A stretch of DNA of 64,000 bases, taken from NCBI RefSeq assembly GCF_041737845.1, contig NZ_JBGSQX010000152.1:47884-111883 (forward strand), given 5' to 3'. The translations under genes and the position numbers were made by a program. This document shows positions 17,087-26,900 of this stretch, piece after piece (positions within the stretch are counted from its first letter, which is position 1; the number at the start of each line of letters is the position of its first letter). The notes below the pieces were generated by a model. It saw nothing but the letters and a program-made list of their open reading frames with translations. It was not told where the DNA came from and searched no databases. This DNA comes from Desulfococcus sp041737845. GTDB taxonomy: Bacteria > Desulfobacterota > Desulfobacteria > Desulfobacterales > Desulfococcaceae.

Positions 17087-18310
17087 ATGATGAAATCCAC
17101 TTATCTCATGGCGGCCTTGTTGTTGCTGGTGCAGGGCTGCGCGATGGCGCCCCCGCGCCTGCCGGCGGTTCCGTCCCCGTTGACATCAAAAGCGGAAATC
17201 CCGGGAATGCCCGGGGTACGGTATGTCGCAGGCGGCGACATGACCGCGCTCACCCGGGTTGCGATGGCGGCGCTGCGGCGGGAGCAGGATGATCTCCTGA
17301 AACAAGGGCACAAAGGGCCGATACCTCCGGCGGTTTTTCTGGCGATTTCGGGTGGGGGTGACAATGGCGCCTTCACCGCGGGGGTGCTGAATGCCTGGAC
17401 AGCGACCGGAACGCGCCCTGAGTTCAAACTCGTTACCGGCATCAGCACGGGCGCGCTGATTGCACCTTTCGCCTTCCTCGGGCCGGATTACGACGCGACG
17501 CTGAAAAAGGTCTATACCACGATCTCCCCGAAAGACGTCATCGCGCCGCGCATTTTCATCTCCGGCGTCTTGAGCGACGCAATGGCGGACAATGCACCAC
17601 TGATGAACCTGACGCGAAAAACCGTGAACGAGGAATTGCTTCAGAAGGTCGCTGCGGAGTATGCGAAGGGCCGCTTTCTCTTGATTGCCACTGCCGACCT
17701 CGATGCACGCCGCCCGATCATCTGGGACATGGGGAAAATCGCGACCTACGGCGGCCCTAAGGCTCTGGATCTTTTTGTTAAAATCATGATTGCATCCGCC
17801 TCGATTCCAGGCGGTTTTCCACCGACCATGTTTGATGTGGAAGTCGACGGCAAGCCTTATCAGGAAATGCACGTGGACGGAGGCATCATGGCGCAGGTAT
17901 TCGCATATCCGGCAGGAATCCGCATTAAAGACGGAGCGGCGGCCATCGGCGTGAATCGCGAGCGCAAGCTTTACGTGATCCGCAACGCTCGGCTCGACCC
18001 GGACTGGGCCGAGGTCGAACGCAGAACGCTCAGCATCGCCGGGCGTGCGGTCGTTTCGTTGATCCACAGTCAGGGCATTGGCGACCTCTACCGGATCTAT
18101 GCCGTCGCCGAGCGCGACGAAGTGGATTTCAACCTCGGGTTCATACCGGCAAGTTTCAAAGCGCCCCATAAGGAGGAATTCGACACCGAGTACATGCGCG
18201 CGCTTTACAACACCGGTTATGACATGATGTTGAAGGGTTTCCCGTGGCTCAAGGTACCGCCGGGATTCGCTCAGGCGGACGCTGCGTCAGCGGTTAAAAC
18301 GGCGCCGTAG
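17087..18310 (+). CDS. Patatin-like phospholipase, lipoprotein
   Basis: ATG 17087 follows AAAAAGGAAATGATTG. The N-terminus is a lipoprotein signal with lipobox VQGC. The patatin domain has the glycine-rich oxyanion motif AISGGGDNGAF, the nucleophile elbow GISTG (Ser about residue 120) and the catalytic aspartate in DGG (about residue 264): the Ser-Asp dyad of patatins. FLLIATADLDARRPIIWDMG is also typical of bacterial patatins. It probably hydrolyses acyl esters of phospholipids at the membrane or periplasmic face. It stands alone between convergent neighbours. A short fragment of a second patatin gene lies at about 20163-20262. Confidence 0.9.
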   Translation: MMKSTYLMAALLLLVQGCAMAPPRLPAVPSPLTSKAEIPGMPGVRYVAGGDMTALTRVAMAALRREQDDLLKQGHKGPIPPAVFLAISGGGDNGAFTAGVLNAWTATGTRPEFKLVTGISTGALIAPFAFLGPDYDATLKKVYTTISPKDVIAPRIFISGVLSDAMADNAPLMNLTRKTVNEELLQKVAAEYAKGRFLLIATADLDARRPIIWDMGKIATYGGPKALDLFVKIMIASASIPGGFPPTMFDVEVDGKPYQEMHVDGGIMAQVFAYPAGIRIKDGAAAIGVNRERKLYVIRNARLDPDWAEVERRTLSIAGRAVVSLIHSQGIGDLYRIYAVAERDEVDFNLGFIPASFKAPHKEEFDTEYMRALYNTGYDMMLKGFPWLKVPPGFAQADAASAVKTAP

Positions 18311-18321
18311 CGGGCTCGTTG

Positions 18322-18591
18322 CTATTTCTGCTTGCCCTGTTCGTAACCCTGCCGATAGGCATCTTCCTTGGCTTTTTGATTCCTGTCATAGAGGTATCCG
18401 CCGCCGGCGCCCGCGGCGGCCCCTATTGCTGCGCCCCAGCCCGCATTGCCCGACATCGCTCCGATCGCGGTCCCTGCCACGGTGCCCACTGCCGCCCCGC
18501 TCAGGGTTCGCTGCTGCGTATCTGTCATGCCGGCGCACCCCGCAAACGCCAGGCTGATCACCAGGACAAGGACAGTTGCTAGTTTTTTCAT
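18322..18591 (-). CDS. Glycine-zipper lipoprotein (YMGG/OmpA-like N-domain)
   Basis: The 89-residue lipoprotein starts at ATG 18591 after AAAGGAGAGACCC. It has lipobox FAGC. The core is a glycine zipper (GAAVGTVAGTAIGAMSG, then GAAIGAAAGAGGGYL) and the tail is charged (DRNQKAKEDAYRQGYEQGKQK). Such small lipoproteins sit in the outer membrane and are of mostly unknown function. It converges with the patatin gene, 11 nt away. Confidence 0.85.
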   Translation of the reverse strand: MKKLATVLVLVISLAFAGCAGMTDTQQRTLSGAAVGTVAGTAIGAMSGNAGWGAAIGAAAGAGGGYLYDRNQKAKEDAYRQGYEQGKQK

Positions 18592-18688
18592 GGGTCTCTC
18601 CTTTCACAATCCGATCACATTCAAAATCATTCTATTCCATCAAATCCTTCTGCGCCCGAAACCACGTCTTCATCCGACGCGATTCCTC

Positions 18689-19075
18689 CTATTTGGCGCA
18701 GGGCCAAATTTCCGTCAAAAACCGGAATTCGGTCTCAACCGGCAATTCGTTCCAGTACTGCGGGTGGGCTTTGGCCCATTCCACGAACTTCTGAATGGTT
18801 TCATCCCGAGAGGGCCGTTTTTCGGGCGGGCAGACAATCGGCGATGCGTTGGGGCCCGCCGTGCTTGCCTCATAATAATGGTATGCCCCCACCAGATACC
18901 CGTGGCAGAAGTGAATGGCTTTGGGATAGAGCGGGTCATCGAGGGGGGCGGTGCAAAGGTCGATGAGATCCCTGGTGGTCTTGACCTCGAAATCTTCGAT
19001 ACTCAGGTCGCCCGCCAGGACCGGGTTGATCATCAATCCTGCCAGAATCAAAGCGCCGGCAATCCATTTCATCAT
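18689..19075 (-). CDS. Rap1a/Tai-like small exported protein
   Basis: ATG 19075 follows AAGAAGGAGGTTTGT. The product is about 128 residues with a signal peptide ending NPVLAGD. The mature chain has four cysteines, in LIDLCTAPL, IHFCHGYLVGAYHYY, PIVCPP and IWPCAK. The CxGYLxGAY pattern is typical of the Rap1a/Tai family, first described as immunity proteins to type VI amidase effectors but widespread as orphan periplasmic proteins. No effector or secretion gene is near, so an immunity role is not supported here. Confidence 0.65.
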   Translation of the reverse strand: MMKWIAGALILAGLMINPVLAGDLSIEDFEVKTTRDLIDLCTAPLDDPLYPKAIHFCHGYLVGAYHYYEASTAGPNASPIVCPPEKRPSRDETIQKFVEWAKAHPQYWNELPVETEFRFLTEIWPCAK

Positions 19076-19104
19076 ACAAACCTCCTTCTTTTGTGGTTTC
19101 AATA

Positions 19105-19230
19105 GGACGGTTTCGCAAAAGGACCGATATCTGCGTTACCCGTATCCTTCGTCACTGCGGCTTACTGTAAAGTACGCATCATACCTCGGGATTCGCAAGC
19201 CGTATCCCGGCCTTTTTTGCGAAACCGTCC
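19105..19230. repeat. 126-bp inverted-repeat element (MITE/REP-like)
   Basis: Perfect 16-bp terminal inverted repeats (GGACGGTTTCGCAAAA at 19105-19120 and its complement at 19215-19230) bound a non-coding interior. The element sits in the gap between two genes on the minus strand. The size and the exact ends suggest a non-autonomous mobile or dispersed intergenic repeat. I saw no second copy in the window. Confidence 0.6.
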
Positions 19231-19282
19231 GGAAATCGACTTTTTTGCGGACGCATCCAATAGGATTCTCCAGGAAACCCGG

Positions 19283-20092
19283 CTACTGCGCCGGCGCCGT
19301 GCCGCGCAGCTCGGCCAGGCGCCTAGCTGTCAGCACGGACCACTTGTCGAAGGCATTTTTGGCGTACGCCCAGCTCTGGAAGGAGTTCACATACCCGTTC
19401 GCCCAGGTCTGGGCCGCGCCTGCAGTCCCTGAATTCAGGTCAGCCGCATACTTTCGGCCGATCTGGGTGTCGCGGCACTCGGCGACAACGGTCCCGGAAA
19501 CGCCGTCGATGAACTGCATCTCCATGCCGGCCTCGCCGAGATAGGGCGTGGACCCGGCAGGCCGGCCCGTAGCCACGCCGGAACCCGCTTCGGCAACGAA
19601 CCCGTAAGGCACCAGCGTTCCTGTCAGGCTTCTGGACACCTCGGTGGGAACGAGATTGGTCAGCGCGATGCGAATGCCGAGCACTCCCGGCCCAGCTTTC
19701 TCGACCACCGGCATCTGGGGTTCGAGCGCCTTTACCATGGCGTTGTGGAAATAGTCCGTCAGCGTCTTGAGGTCGGTCGGATCGATACCCTTCTGCTGGT
19801 CCGGTTTCAGCGTGACGGTCATTCGCGAGATCAACACCTTGTCGAACTTTTTCGCGTCGAGGTTTGCCTGCCGCCAGCACTGGATGCCCTCTGTCCAGGT
19901 TACCGGGGCCAGGCGCGCATAGTCCGACAGGAACCCGCTTTGGGTCAGGCGGCTCGGATCCGTGACGGTAACGCCGGTGCCGCTGCCGAAGGTGTTGGCG
20001 CCCGAGGATGCGCAGCCGCCTGCGAGAATCGCCGCGGCCAGGGCAAGGCAGCAAATCCAAGTCGTCGCATGGGTATTGTTGTTGTCGGTCAT
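19283..20092 (-). CDS. DUF3313-family lipoprotein
   Basis: ATG 20092 follows ACAAAGGAGACAAAATC. The N-terminal hydrophobic segment ends in lipobox LAGGC. The motif SGFLSDYARLAP shortly after the signal, followed by a mixed alpha/beta domain (TDYFHNAMVKALE, LGIRIALTNLVPT, VAECRDTQIGRKY), matches DUF3313, a family of outer-membrane lipoproteins of unknown function. The protein is of usual length (269 residues). It is monocistronic as far as can be seen, between the inverted-repeat element and a beta-barrel gene. Confidence 0.8.
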   Translation of the reverse strand: MTDNNNTHATTWICCLALAAAILAGGCASSGANTFGSGTGVTVTDPSRLTQSGFLSDYARLAPVTWTEGIQCWRQANLDAKKFDKVLISRMTVTLKPDQQKGIDPTDLKTLTDYFHNAMVKALEPQMPVVEKAGPGVLGIRIALTNLVPTEVSRSLTGTLVPYGFVAEAGSGVATGRPAGSTPYLGEAGMEMQFIDGVSGTVVAECRDTQIGRKYAADLNSGTAGAAQTWANGYVNSFQSWAYAKNAFDKWSVLTARRLAELRGTAPAQ

Positions 20093-20162
20093 GATTTTGT
20101 CTCCTTTGTAAAATTCTTCACAGGTTGGGCGGCATTACTCAAAGCCCGGGGTCCGGATGAGC

Positions 20163-20262
20163 GAGTCGATGACCCGATATACAACCGGTACCCCTTTTTA
20201 TGCTCGGCGGCAACAGCCTCCATGACCTGGTTGTTGATGTATCCGGCGAGCATTTTCCTCAT
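20163..20262 (-). pseudogene. Remnant of a patatin-like phospholipase gene
   Basis: On the minus strand the frame from ATG 20262 reads MRKMLAGYINNQVMEAV then AAEHKKGYRLYIGSST before diverging. This matches the conserved patatin block seen in the intact gene here (LLQKVAAEYAKGRFLLIATADLD). No catalytic Ser or Asp motif remains. I read it as a short relic in the 20093-20293 gap; the assignment rests on about 25 residues. Confidence 0.4.
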
Positions 20263-20293
20263 TCCGTGATTGTTCCGCCTCGACAGAAAACAT

Positions 20294-20842
20294 TCAAAAC
20301 CGATATCCGATATTGCCGGTCACCGTGTAGCCGTTCAGATCCACGTCAACGTCATTGTAATCCGGATTTACCCAGATATATCGGGCCTCAATCCCCAGGA
20401 TCAACTGCTGCAGACGCACTTCGGCGCCCGCACCGGCGTGGGCGCCGAAGTTGGTTTCGTTTTCGGATTCAAGTCCCCTGGGCTCCATGTCCGTAAAATA
20501 GAGGCCGATCCCGCCTAAAAGATACGGGCAGAATATATCAATGGGAAACTGAAGTCTGCCGGTCAGCAGGATCGGTATGGATGTCACATCGATCAAATCG
20601 TTTTCCGTCGTCATGTATCCGGTGCCGATCTCCACTCCGAACATTCCCAGGTCCGTTCCCAGCGCCAGCTCCCAGTAAGCCTTGCCGTCCAGGTCTTCAT
20701 TCTGAAAATCTTGTGAAGGACCGAAATATCCGCCTTTGAAAACCATGTATCCCACATATTCATCCGCCGCATCGGACATCGGCATGTAAGACAGAAAAAT
20801 CATCACCGCTCCAACGATGGTAAATACCGCTTTCTTCATCAT
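20294..20842 (-). CDS. Small outer-membrane beta-barrel protein
   Basis: ATG 20842 (or 20839) follows AAAGGAAATGG. The signal peptide ends PMSDAAD. The mature ~160 residues alternate polar and aromatic residues in strands (YVGYMVFKGGYFGP, LGIEARYIWVNPDY) and end in IGYRF. The terminal Phe with alternating hydrophobics is the BAM recognition signature of outer-membrane barrels. It is similar in size to OmpW/OmpX-type eight-stranded barrels. Function is not assignable. Confidence 0.75.
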   Translation of the reverse strand: MMKKAVFTIVGAVMIFLSYMPMSDAADEYVGYMVFKGGYFGPSQDFQNEDLDGKAYWELALGTDLGMFGVEIGTGYMTTENDLIDVTSIPILLTGRLQFPIDIFCPYLLGGIGLYFTDMEPRGLESENETNFGAHAGAGAEVRLQQLILGIEARYIWVNPDYNDVDVDLNGYTVTGNIGYRF

Positions 20843-20908
20843 CCATTTCCTTTCATCCAGGTTTTCCCAAGCTTCTGATAATGTCGTTCTTGATGCAGCC
20901 GCATCTTC

Positions 20909-22003
20909 TCAATTCCCTTGGGGCGGCAGCAGGTAAAGCGTCATGGCGAAGACCAGGTAGACCATCAGCAGCAGCACTCCGACGAACCACGCCGATCGCC
21001 CGCTGTTTGTGACAAAGGCCACGCTGAAGGTCGCGATGAGGATCATCACCACCGCGCCGGGCCAAAATTGCAGGCCCATCGGCGTCGGCCCGATAACATA
21101 GCTCGCAAGCACCAGCAGCGGGGCAACAAAGAGCGCGATCTGCGACGCGCTGCCCAGTGCGATGCCCACGCTCAGGTCCAGACGATTCTTGCGCGCGCCG
21201 GAAAACGCGGAGGCCATCTCCGCTGCACCGCCGACCAGCGCCACGACGATGAACCCCACGAAAGCGGGGCTCATCCCGAAGACCTCCGCCGCCTTCTGCA
21301 CCGATTCGACGAACACCTCGCTCACCAGCGCCACCAGGACCGTGACGCCGGCCAGCGCAGCCATGGCCACACCCACAGGCCACGGCGCTTCTCCGGCCTC
21401 CCCGGACTCCGCAGCGACAAACAGCTCCCGGTGCGTTTTAAGCGAAAACAGCATGCTCAATCCATAGGCTGCGATGAGCAGCACCGCGAGCCCCACGCTC
21501 AGCTTCTGACTGAAGGCTGCGCCCCCGACGGCGTCGGCCCTTGAGACGGCCGAAGGAATCGACAGCGCGACCGTGGCCAGGACGAGCAGGCCGGCTTGCA
21601 TTCGGGCGCTGATCCGGTTGTATTCCTGGACGTGGTGCTTTAGCCCGCCAAGGAGAAACGATGCGCCGAGCATGAAGAGCGTATTGGTGACAATCGCGCC
21701 GGCGATGGACGCCTTCACCAGCATGTATTCCCCGGCACGCAATGCCGTAAGGGCGATGACCAGTTCGGTCAGGTTTCCCAGCGTGGCGTTGAGCAAGCCG
21801 CCCACCGCATCGCCCGTCTTGGCCGCAACGGATTCAGTAGCGTGACTCAGCAACGCCGCCAGGGGCACGATGGCGCACACCGAGAGCACGAAGAGCAGCG
21901 TGTGCGCTTCGGGTTTGAGCTTCTCTACCGCCAGAACCACCGGCACAAAGGCCAGGAGCCAGAGGAGCGGGTTGTGACGGATTTCGTTGAGCACGTGTTT
22001 CAT
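20909..22003 (-). CDS. Ca2+/H+ antiporter (CaCA, CAX/ChaA-type)
   Basis: ATG 22003 follows AAGAGGATCGGCGA. The ~364-residue polytopic protein has about eleven hydrophobic segments. It carries the two inverted CaCA alpha repeats: GGLLNATLGNLTELVIALTAL in the first half and VALVGGAAEMASAFSGA in the second, each with the key acidic residue (Glu) that binds Ca2+ and is coupled to H+. GSASQIALFVAPLLV is also typical. It would extrude Ca2+ (or Na+/K+) across the inner membrane using the proton gradient. A potassium-channel-like gene precedes it in the reading direction of the following unit. Confidence 0.9.
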   Translation of the reverse strand: MKHVLNEIRHNPLLWLLAFVPVVLAVEKLKPEAHTLLFVLSVCAIVPLAALLSHATESVAAKTGDAVGGLLNATLGNLTELVIALTALRAGEYMLVKASIAGAIVTNTLFMLGASFLLGGLKHHVQEYNRISARMQAGLLVLATVALSIPSAVSRADAVGGAAFSQKLSVGLAVLLIAAYGLSMLFSLKTHRELFVAAESGEAGEAPWPVGVAMAALAGVTVLVALVSEVFVESVQKAAEVFGMSPAFVGFIVVALVGGAAEMASAFSGARKNRLDLSVGIALGSASQIALFVAPLLVLASYVIGPTPMGLQFWPGAVVMILIATFSVAFVTNSGRSAWFVGVLLLMVYLVFAMTLYLLPPQGN

Positions 22004-22075
22004 TCGCCGATCCTCTTCATTTCTTCGCAAACGGATCCGTTGTGTCAGGATTCCCCCTTGCCTCGCCCATGTCGA

Positions 22076-22507
22076 TCATAATTTAATGGTTTTCTGGCGG
22101 GAATAGGCGTCCTGCACGGCCGCAATGACGATCGCGGTCGACCAGCCGAACATGATGATGCCGTTGATGGCTTCAAAGGAAGACAGCAGGCGCCGGCTGC
22201 CGTCGAGGACCACGTCCCCGTATCCCAGCGTGGTAAAGGTGACAGCCGAGAAATAAACTGCCTTTTCGAATCCGTCAACGGCATCGAAGGCCAGATAAGC
22301 GAAGCCCCAGATCAGCACCTCCACGATTCCGACGAGATACATGATCATCACGACCCTCGCCACGCTGAACACCCGTTGAATCTGCGATGGCGACCTTTCG
22401 GCGGCGGAAGGGTCTCGGATGGGCCGCAAGGCCAGAAACATTCCCCCTGCGTGAACAATGGTTGTCATGAAAATCAGTATGGCGCCGATGGCGATGTTGC
22501 GAAGCAT
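22076..22507 (-). CDS. Two-helix potassium-channel-like protein (Ion_trans_2)
   Basis: The 143-residue protein has one N-terminal helix, a second helix near residues 48-72, a pore loop with the K+ selectivity filter TTLGYGDVVL (about 88-97) and a final helix (GIIMFGWSTAIVIAAVQ). This is the minimal pore-domain plan of bacterial K+ channels; four subunits would form the pore. No cytoplasmic RCK/TrkA domain is attached. It lies 28 nt downstream of the efflux operon's last gene on the same strand and could be read through from it. Confidence 0.85.
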   Translation of the reverse strand: MLRNIAIGAILIFMTTIVHAGGMFLALRPIRDPSAAERSPSQIQRVFSVARVVMIMYLVGIVEVLIWGFAYLAFDAVDGFEKAVYFSAVTFTTLGYGDVVLDGSRRLLSSFEAINGIIMFGWSTAIVIAAVQDAYSRQKTIKL

Positions 22508-22535
22508 TCAGTCCCCCGCCAGGTGGTTTCTGCGG

Positions 22536-23978
22536 TCAGGGAATAAAGCCCGCCGCCTTCACCGGTTGCGATGTCACGCCGGCCTCCGCGGTCTCCACCC
22601 AGCCGCCGCCCATGGCCTTGTAAATGTTGATCAATGCCCGAAACAGGGCGTTCTGGCCGGCGGCTTTCGACAGTTCGACGTTGAACAGGCTGCGTTCGGC
22701 GTCGAGCACCTCGAGGTAGCTCGTGAAGCCTTCGTCATACCGCATGTTGGCCAGCCGGGCATAGTTCTCCAGCGCCTTGGCCTGTCTGCTCAGCGCCTGG
22801 AGTTTCTGCGCCGACTTGGCGCGGTCGACCAGGGCGTCGTCCACTTCGCGGAAGGCGTTCTGCACCGTTTGAAGGTAGCTGTAGAGTGCCTGCTGCTGGA
22901 AGGCCTCGGCGCCCTTGACCTCGCCGCCGATGCGGCCCGCCGAGAAAATCGGCACGGTCAGGGGAACGCCCAGGCTCCAGATCTTGGACTCGCCGGTGAA
23001 GAGATCCGACAGATCGGTGCTCACCGTACCGAGCGAACCGGTCAGGGAAATGGTCGGGAAATAGAGCGATCTGGCGACGCCGATCCGGGCGTTGGCGGCG
23101 ACCAGGTCCTGCTCGGCGGCCCGGATGTCGGGACGTTTCTCCAGCAGGTCGGAGGGAAGTCCGGACGGGACCTCCGGCAGGATCAATTGGTCGATAGTGA
23201 GTCCCCGGGAAATCGGGCCGGGGTTGCGGCCAAGCAGAACACTGAGCGCATTCTCCGCCCGTGCGATGGCAAGCTCGATTTCGGGGAGGCGCGCCAGGGC
23301 ATCCTCGTACTCGGCTTCCGCCTGGCTCAGGTCGATCTCCGGGATGATCCCCTTGTCCAAACGGAGCTGAAACAGGCCCCGAGTCTGTCTCCGGGTCTCC
23401 ACCGTGCGATGGGTGATCTCGAGCTGCTTGTCCAGGGCCCGGATCTCCACGTAAGTGGTTGCCACCGCGCTGACCAGGGTCAGGACCACCGTCCGCCGGG
23501 CCTCCTCCGTGCTGAAGAGTTCGGCGCGGGCGGCCTCGGAAGCACGGCGGTATTTGCCCCAGAAATCGATCTCCCAACTGCCGCTCAGGAACGCCTCGTA
23601 GTAATCAAAGGTCGAGTCCACGCCCGAGGGGATGGGGGTCGGCCCCGCTTCGGTCACGCGCTCCCGGGATGCGCCGGCACCGGCACCGATAAAGGGGTAC
23701 TGATCGCCGTGGGTGGAAAAATATCGGCCGAAGAACTCCTCGACCCGGGCCGTGGCGATCATCAGGTCCTTGTTCTCCGCCAGGGCGGTGCGGACCAGGC
23801 CGTTCAGGACAGGGTCGTTGAACTGCTCCCACCAGGCCGTGTTGGCGAGGTCCCGGGCTTCTTTCTCCTCAAACCGCCAGGAGGCGGGCGTATCGACGAC
23901 GGGGCGCTTGTAGTCCGGCCCCATTGCGCAGCCCGTCACCATGATCAACAGTATGCAGCACAGAACTCCGTTACGCAT
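22536..23978 (-). CDS. RND efflux outer-membrane factor (NodT/OprM family lipoprotein)
   Basis: The 480-residue protein begins with a lipoprotein signal (lipobox VTGC) followed by AMGPDYKRP, the classic start of NodT/OprM proteins. Two repeated OEP (TolC-like) domains follow, with characteristic LPEIELAIARAENAL, LLGRNPG and DLLEKRPDIRAAEQDLVAANARIGVARSLYFPTI (fragments) motifs. It forms the trimeric outer-membrane/periplasmic tunnel of the tripartite pump. Its start overlaps the stop of the upstream RND permease by 8 nt, so the two are translationally coupled. Confidence 0.93.
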   Translation of the reverse strand: MRNGVLCCILLIMVTGCAMGPDYKRPVVDTPASWRFEEKEARDLANTAWWEQFNDPVLNGLVRTALAENKDLMIATARVEEFFGRYFSTHGDQYPFIGAGAGASRERVTEAGPTPIPSGVDSTFDYYEAFLSGSWEIDFWGKYRRASEAARAELFSTEEARRTVVLTLVSAVATTYVEIRALDKQLEITHRTVETRRQTRGLFQLRLDKGIIPEIDLSQAEAEYEDALARLPEIELAIARAENALSVLLGRNPGPISRGLTIDQLILPEVPSGLPSDLLEKRPDIRAAEQDLVAANARIGVARSLYFPTISLTGSLGTVSTDLSDLFTGESKIWSLGVPLTVPIFSAGRIGGEVKGAEAFQQQALYSYLQTVQNAFREVDDALVDRAKSAQKLQALSRQAKALENYARLANMRYDEGFTSYLEVLDAERSLFNVELSKAAGQNALFRALINIYKAMGGGWVETAEAGVTSQPVKAAGFIP

Positions 23979-26900
23979 GCTCCTCTCCCTTTCTCGCTTT
24001 CGGTTCCAGATCTTGAGGCCCGGTCGCAGCGTGTGCGTCGTCAGACTTGCCCCGGTGGGCCAGTTTTTCCACCACGTAGAAGGTCATGGGGATCAGGAAA
24101 ATGGCGATAAAGCTTGCCGCCAGCATGCCGCCGATGACCCCGGTGCCCATGACCTGCCGGGATACGGCTCCCGACCCCGTGGCGACGGCCAGGGGCACGC
24201 ATCCCAGGATGAAGGCAAAGCTTGTCATCAGGATCGGCCGCAGGCGCAGGCGCGCCCCTTCCAGGGCCGCATCCGCAATGGACCTCCCCTTTTCATACTC
24301 CACCTTGGCGAACTCGACGATCAGAATCGCGTTCTTGGCGGCAAGCCCGATCAGCATGATGAGCCCGATCTGGGCGTAGAGGTTGAACTCCATGTTGCGG
24401 ATGAACAGGCCGGCAAACGCGCCCAGGACCGCGATGGGCGTGCCCAGAAGAACGCTGAAGGGCAGGGACCAGCTCTCGTACTGGGCGGCCAGAATCAGGA
24501 AAACGAACACCATCGACAGCCCGAAGATGACCGACACCGGAACCCCCTCGAGTGCCTTTTTCTCCTGGAAGCTCATGCCGAGATAGTCGTAGCCCATCTC
24601 GGAAGGCATGCTGGCTTCGAACACCTCCTCCAGCGCCTTCATGGCCTGTGCCGAGCTGAACCCCGGATTGGAGACGACGTTGAGCTGGGCTGCGCGGTAG
24701 AGGTTGTACCGCATGGTGAACTCCGGTCCGGAGCGCTCTTCGATGGTGGTCAAGGCGGAGAGCGGCACGGTGTTTCCGGCGGAATTTCTGACATGGAACT
24801 GGCCGAGCTGCTCCGCCTGGGTGCGGTATTCGCCCTCGGCCTGGATATAGACCTGCCACTGTCGGCCGAACCGGTTGAAGTAATTTACAAAATAGCCGCC
24901 CATGAAGGCCTGGAGGGTGCGGTAGACCTGGTCCAGTTCGATCCCCTGCTTGAGCACCCTGTCCCGGTCGACGTTTACGAAGATTTGAGGCACCGTGGGC
25001 AGGAAGGTGGTGGTCACCCGCGCGATCTCCGGCCGCTTCTTGGCCGCTTCCATGAATTTCTGAACGTTTTCCCAGAGAAAGGCGATGTCCTTGCCGGCCC
25101 GATCCTCGAGGATGAAGGTCACCCCGCCCGAGGTGCCGATGCCCGGGATGGCCGGCGGCGAGAAGGCAAAGGCGACCCCCTGGGAGATCCGGCCCATGCG
25201 CTGGTTGAGGCTTGCCATGATGGCCCCGTATTGCTCCTCCGGGCTTTTTCGCTCGTCCCAGGGCTTGAGCGTGATGAAGAAAAAACTGCTGTAGGTGTTC
25301 GTTACCCCGGACAGCAGGCTGAAGCCCACCACCGTGGTGCAGTACTCGACCCCGGGGGTCTCCATGATGATCTTCTCCAGCTCCCGGGTGGCTTCGTCCG
25401 TCCGCTGCAGGGAAGCGGCATTCGGAAGCTGCGCCCCGGCGTAGAGATACCCCTGGTCCTCCTCGGGCAGAAATCCGCCGGGGACCCGCTTGCCGATCAC
25501 GCCGATGGCACCGGTCATGATCACCAGCAGGATCAGGCTGATCACGAACTTGCGAATGAACCACCCGGAGAGCTTCACGTAGCCGTTCGTGGCTTTGCCA
25601 AAGAGATTGTTGAACCCGCGGTAGAACGCCCCCAGGGGGCCGCGGGCCTGTTTCTTGGGCTTCAGGATCAGGGACGCCAGGGCCGGGCTCAGGGTCAGGG
25701 CGTTGAAGGCCGAGATGATGACCGAGATGGCGATGGTGACCGCAAACTGCTGGTAGAGCTTGCCCGTGATGCCGGGAATGAAAATGGTGGGGAGAAAGAC
25801 AGCGGAGAGCACCAGGGCGATGGCGATCACCGGCCCGGAGACCTCCTCCATGGCCTTGAAGGTCGCCTCCTTGGGAGAGAGGCCGTGCTCGATGTGGTGC
25901 TCCACCGCCTCCACCACCACGATGGCGTCGTCCACCACGAGTCCGATGGCGAGCACCAGGCCCATGAGGGCGATCGTGTTGATGGAAAACCCCAGCAGGG
26001 GAAACATGGCGAAGGTCCCGATCAGCGAAACCGGCACCGCCAGCGCCGGGATCAGGGTCGCCCGCCAGCCCTGCAGGAAGATGAACACCACGATGATGAC
26101 GAGCACGAGGGCCTCGACCAGGGTATGCAGGATCTCCTCGATGCCCGCGCGCACCGACTGGGTGGTGTCGAGGGGGATGCTGTACTCGAGGTCCTCCGGG
26201 AAATTCTTCTTCACCTCCTCCATGAGACGGTTGACCCCGTCCACGGCAGCGATCGCATTTGAGCCGGGAAGCTGGTAGAGGGCGAGCACGGCGGCCGATT
26301 TTCCGTTCAGCCGGCCGGACATGGCATAGGTCTGAGAGCCCAGCTCGACGCGGGCGACATCGCTCAGCCGCACCACCGAACCGTCCGGGTTGGCCCGCAC
26401 CACGATCCGGTCGAACTCCTCCGGGCTCTCCAGTCGGCCCTGGGCGCGGATGGCGTAGGTGTACTCCTGGCCCGGCGGCACGGGTTCGCCGCCCACCTGG
26501 CCGGCCGGGTTTACCGTGTTCTGCTTCTTGATGGCATCCACGATCTCCGGCACGGTGAGGTTCAGCTTGGCGAGCTGGTCGGGTTTCACCCACAGGCGCA
26601 TGGCATACTGCCCGGCGCCGAAAACGGTGACACTCGCGATCCCCGGAACGCGCGTAAGCTGGTCGTTCAGGTTGATGTAGGCATAGTTGGCCAGGAAGGT
26701 CGCGTCATAGGTGCCCTTCGGCGAGGAGAGCGCGACCAGCATGAGCGGCGAAGAGGTGGATTTCTTGACCGTGACCCCGTAATCGCGAACCTCGGCGGGC
26801 ATTTTGGAATCCGCCTGGGCCTTGCGCATCTGGGTCAGCACCTGGTCGATGTTGGGGTCGGTCTTGACGTCGAAGTTGACGTAGAGCTTCAGCTCGCCGT

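Noticed and set aside
18689..19075. Type VI secretion immunity function for the Rap1a/Tai-like gene
   Set aside because: No amidase effector or type VI component is nearby, so only the family resemblance is reported.
23941..26593. Very long open frames (over 700 codons) antisense and in other frames to the RND permease gene
   Set aside because: They are shadows of a high-GC conserved gene. Their products are Arg/Gly/His-rich with no recognisable family, while the sense frame encodes a full HAE1 permease.
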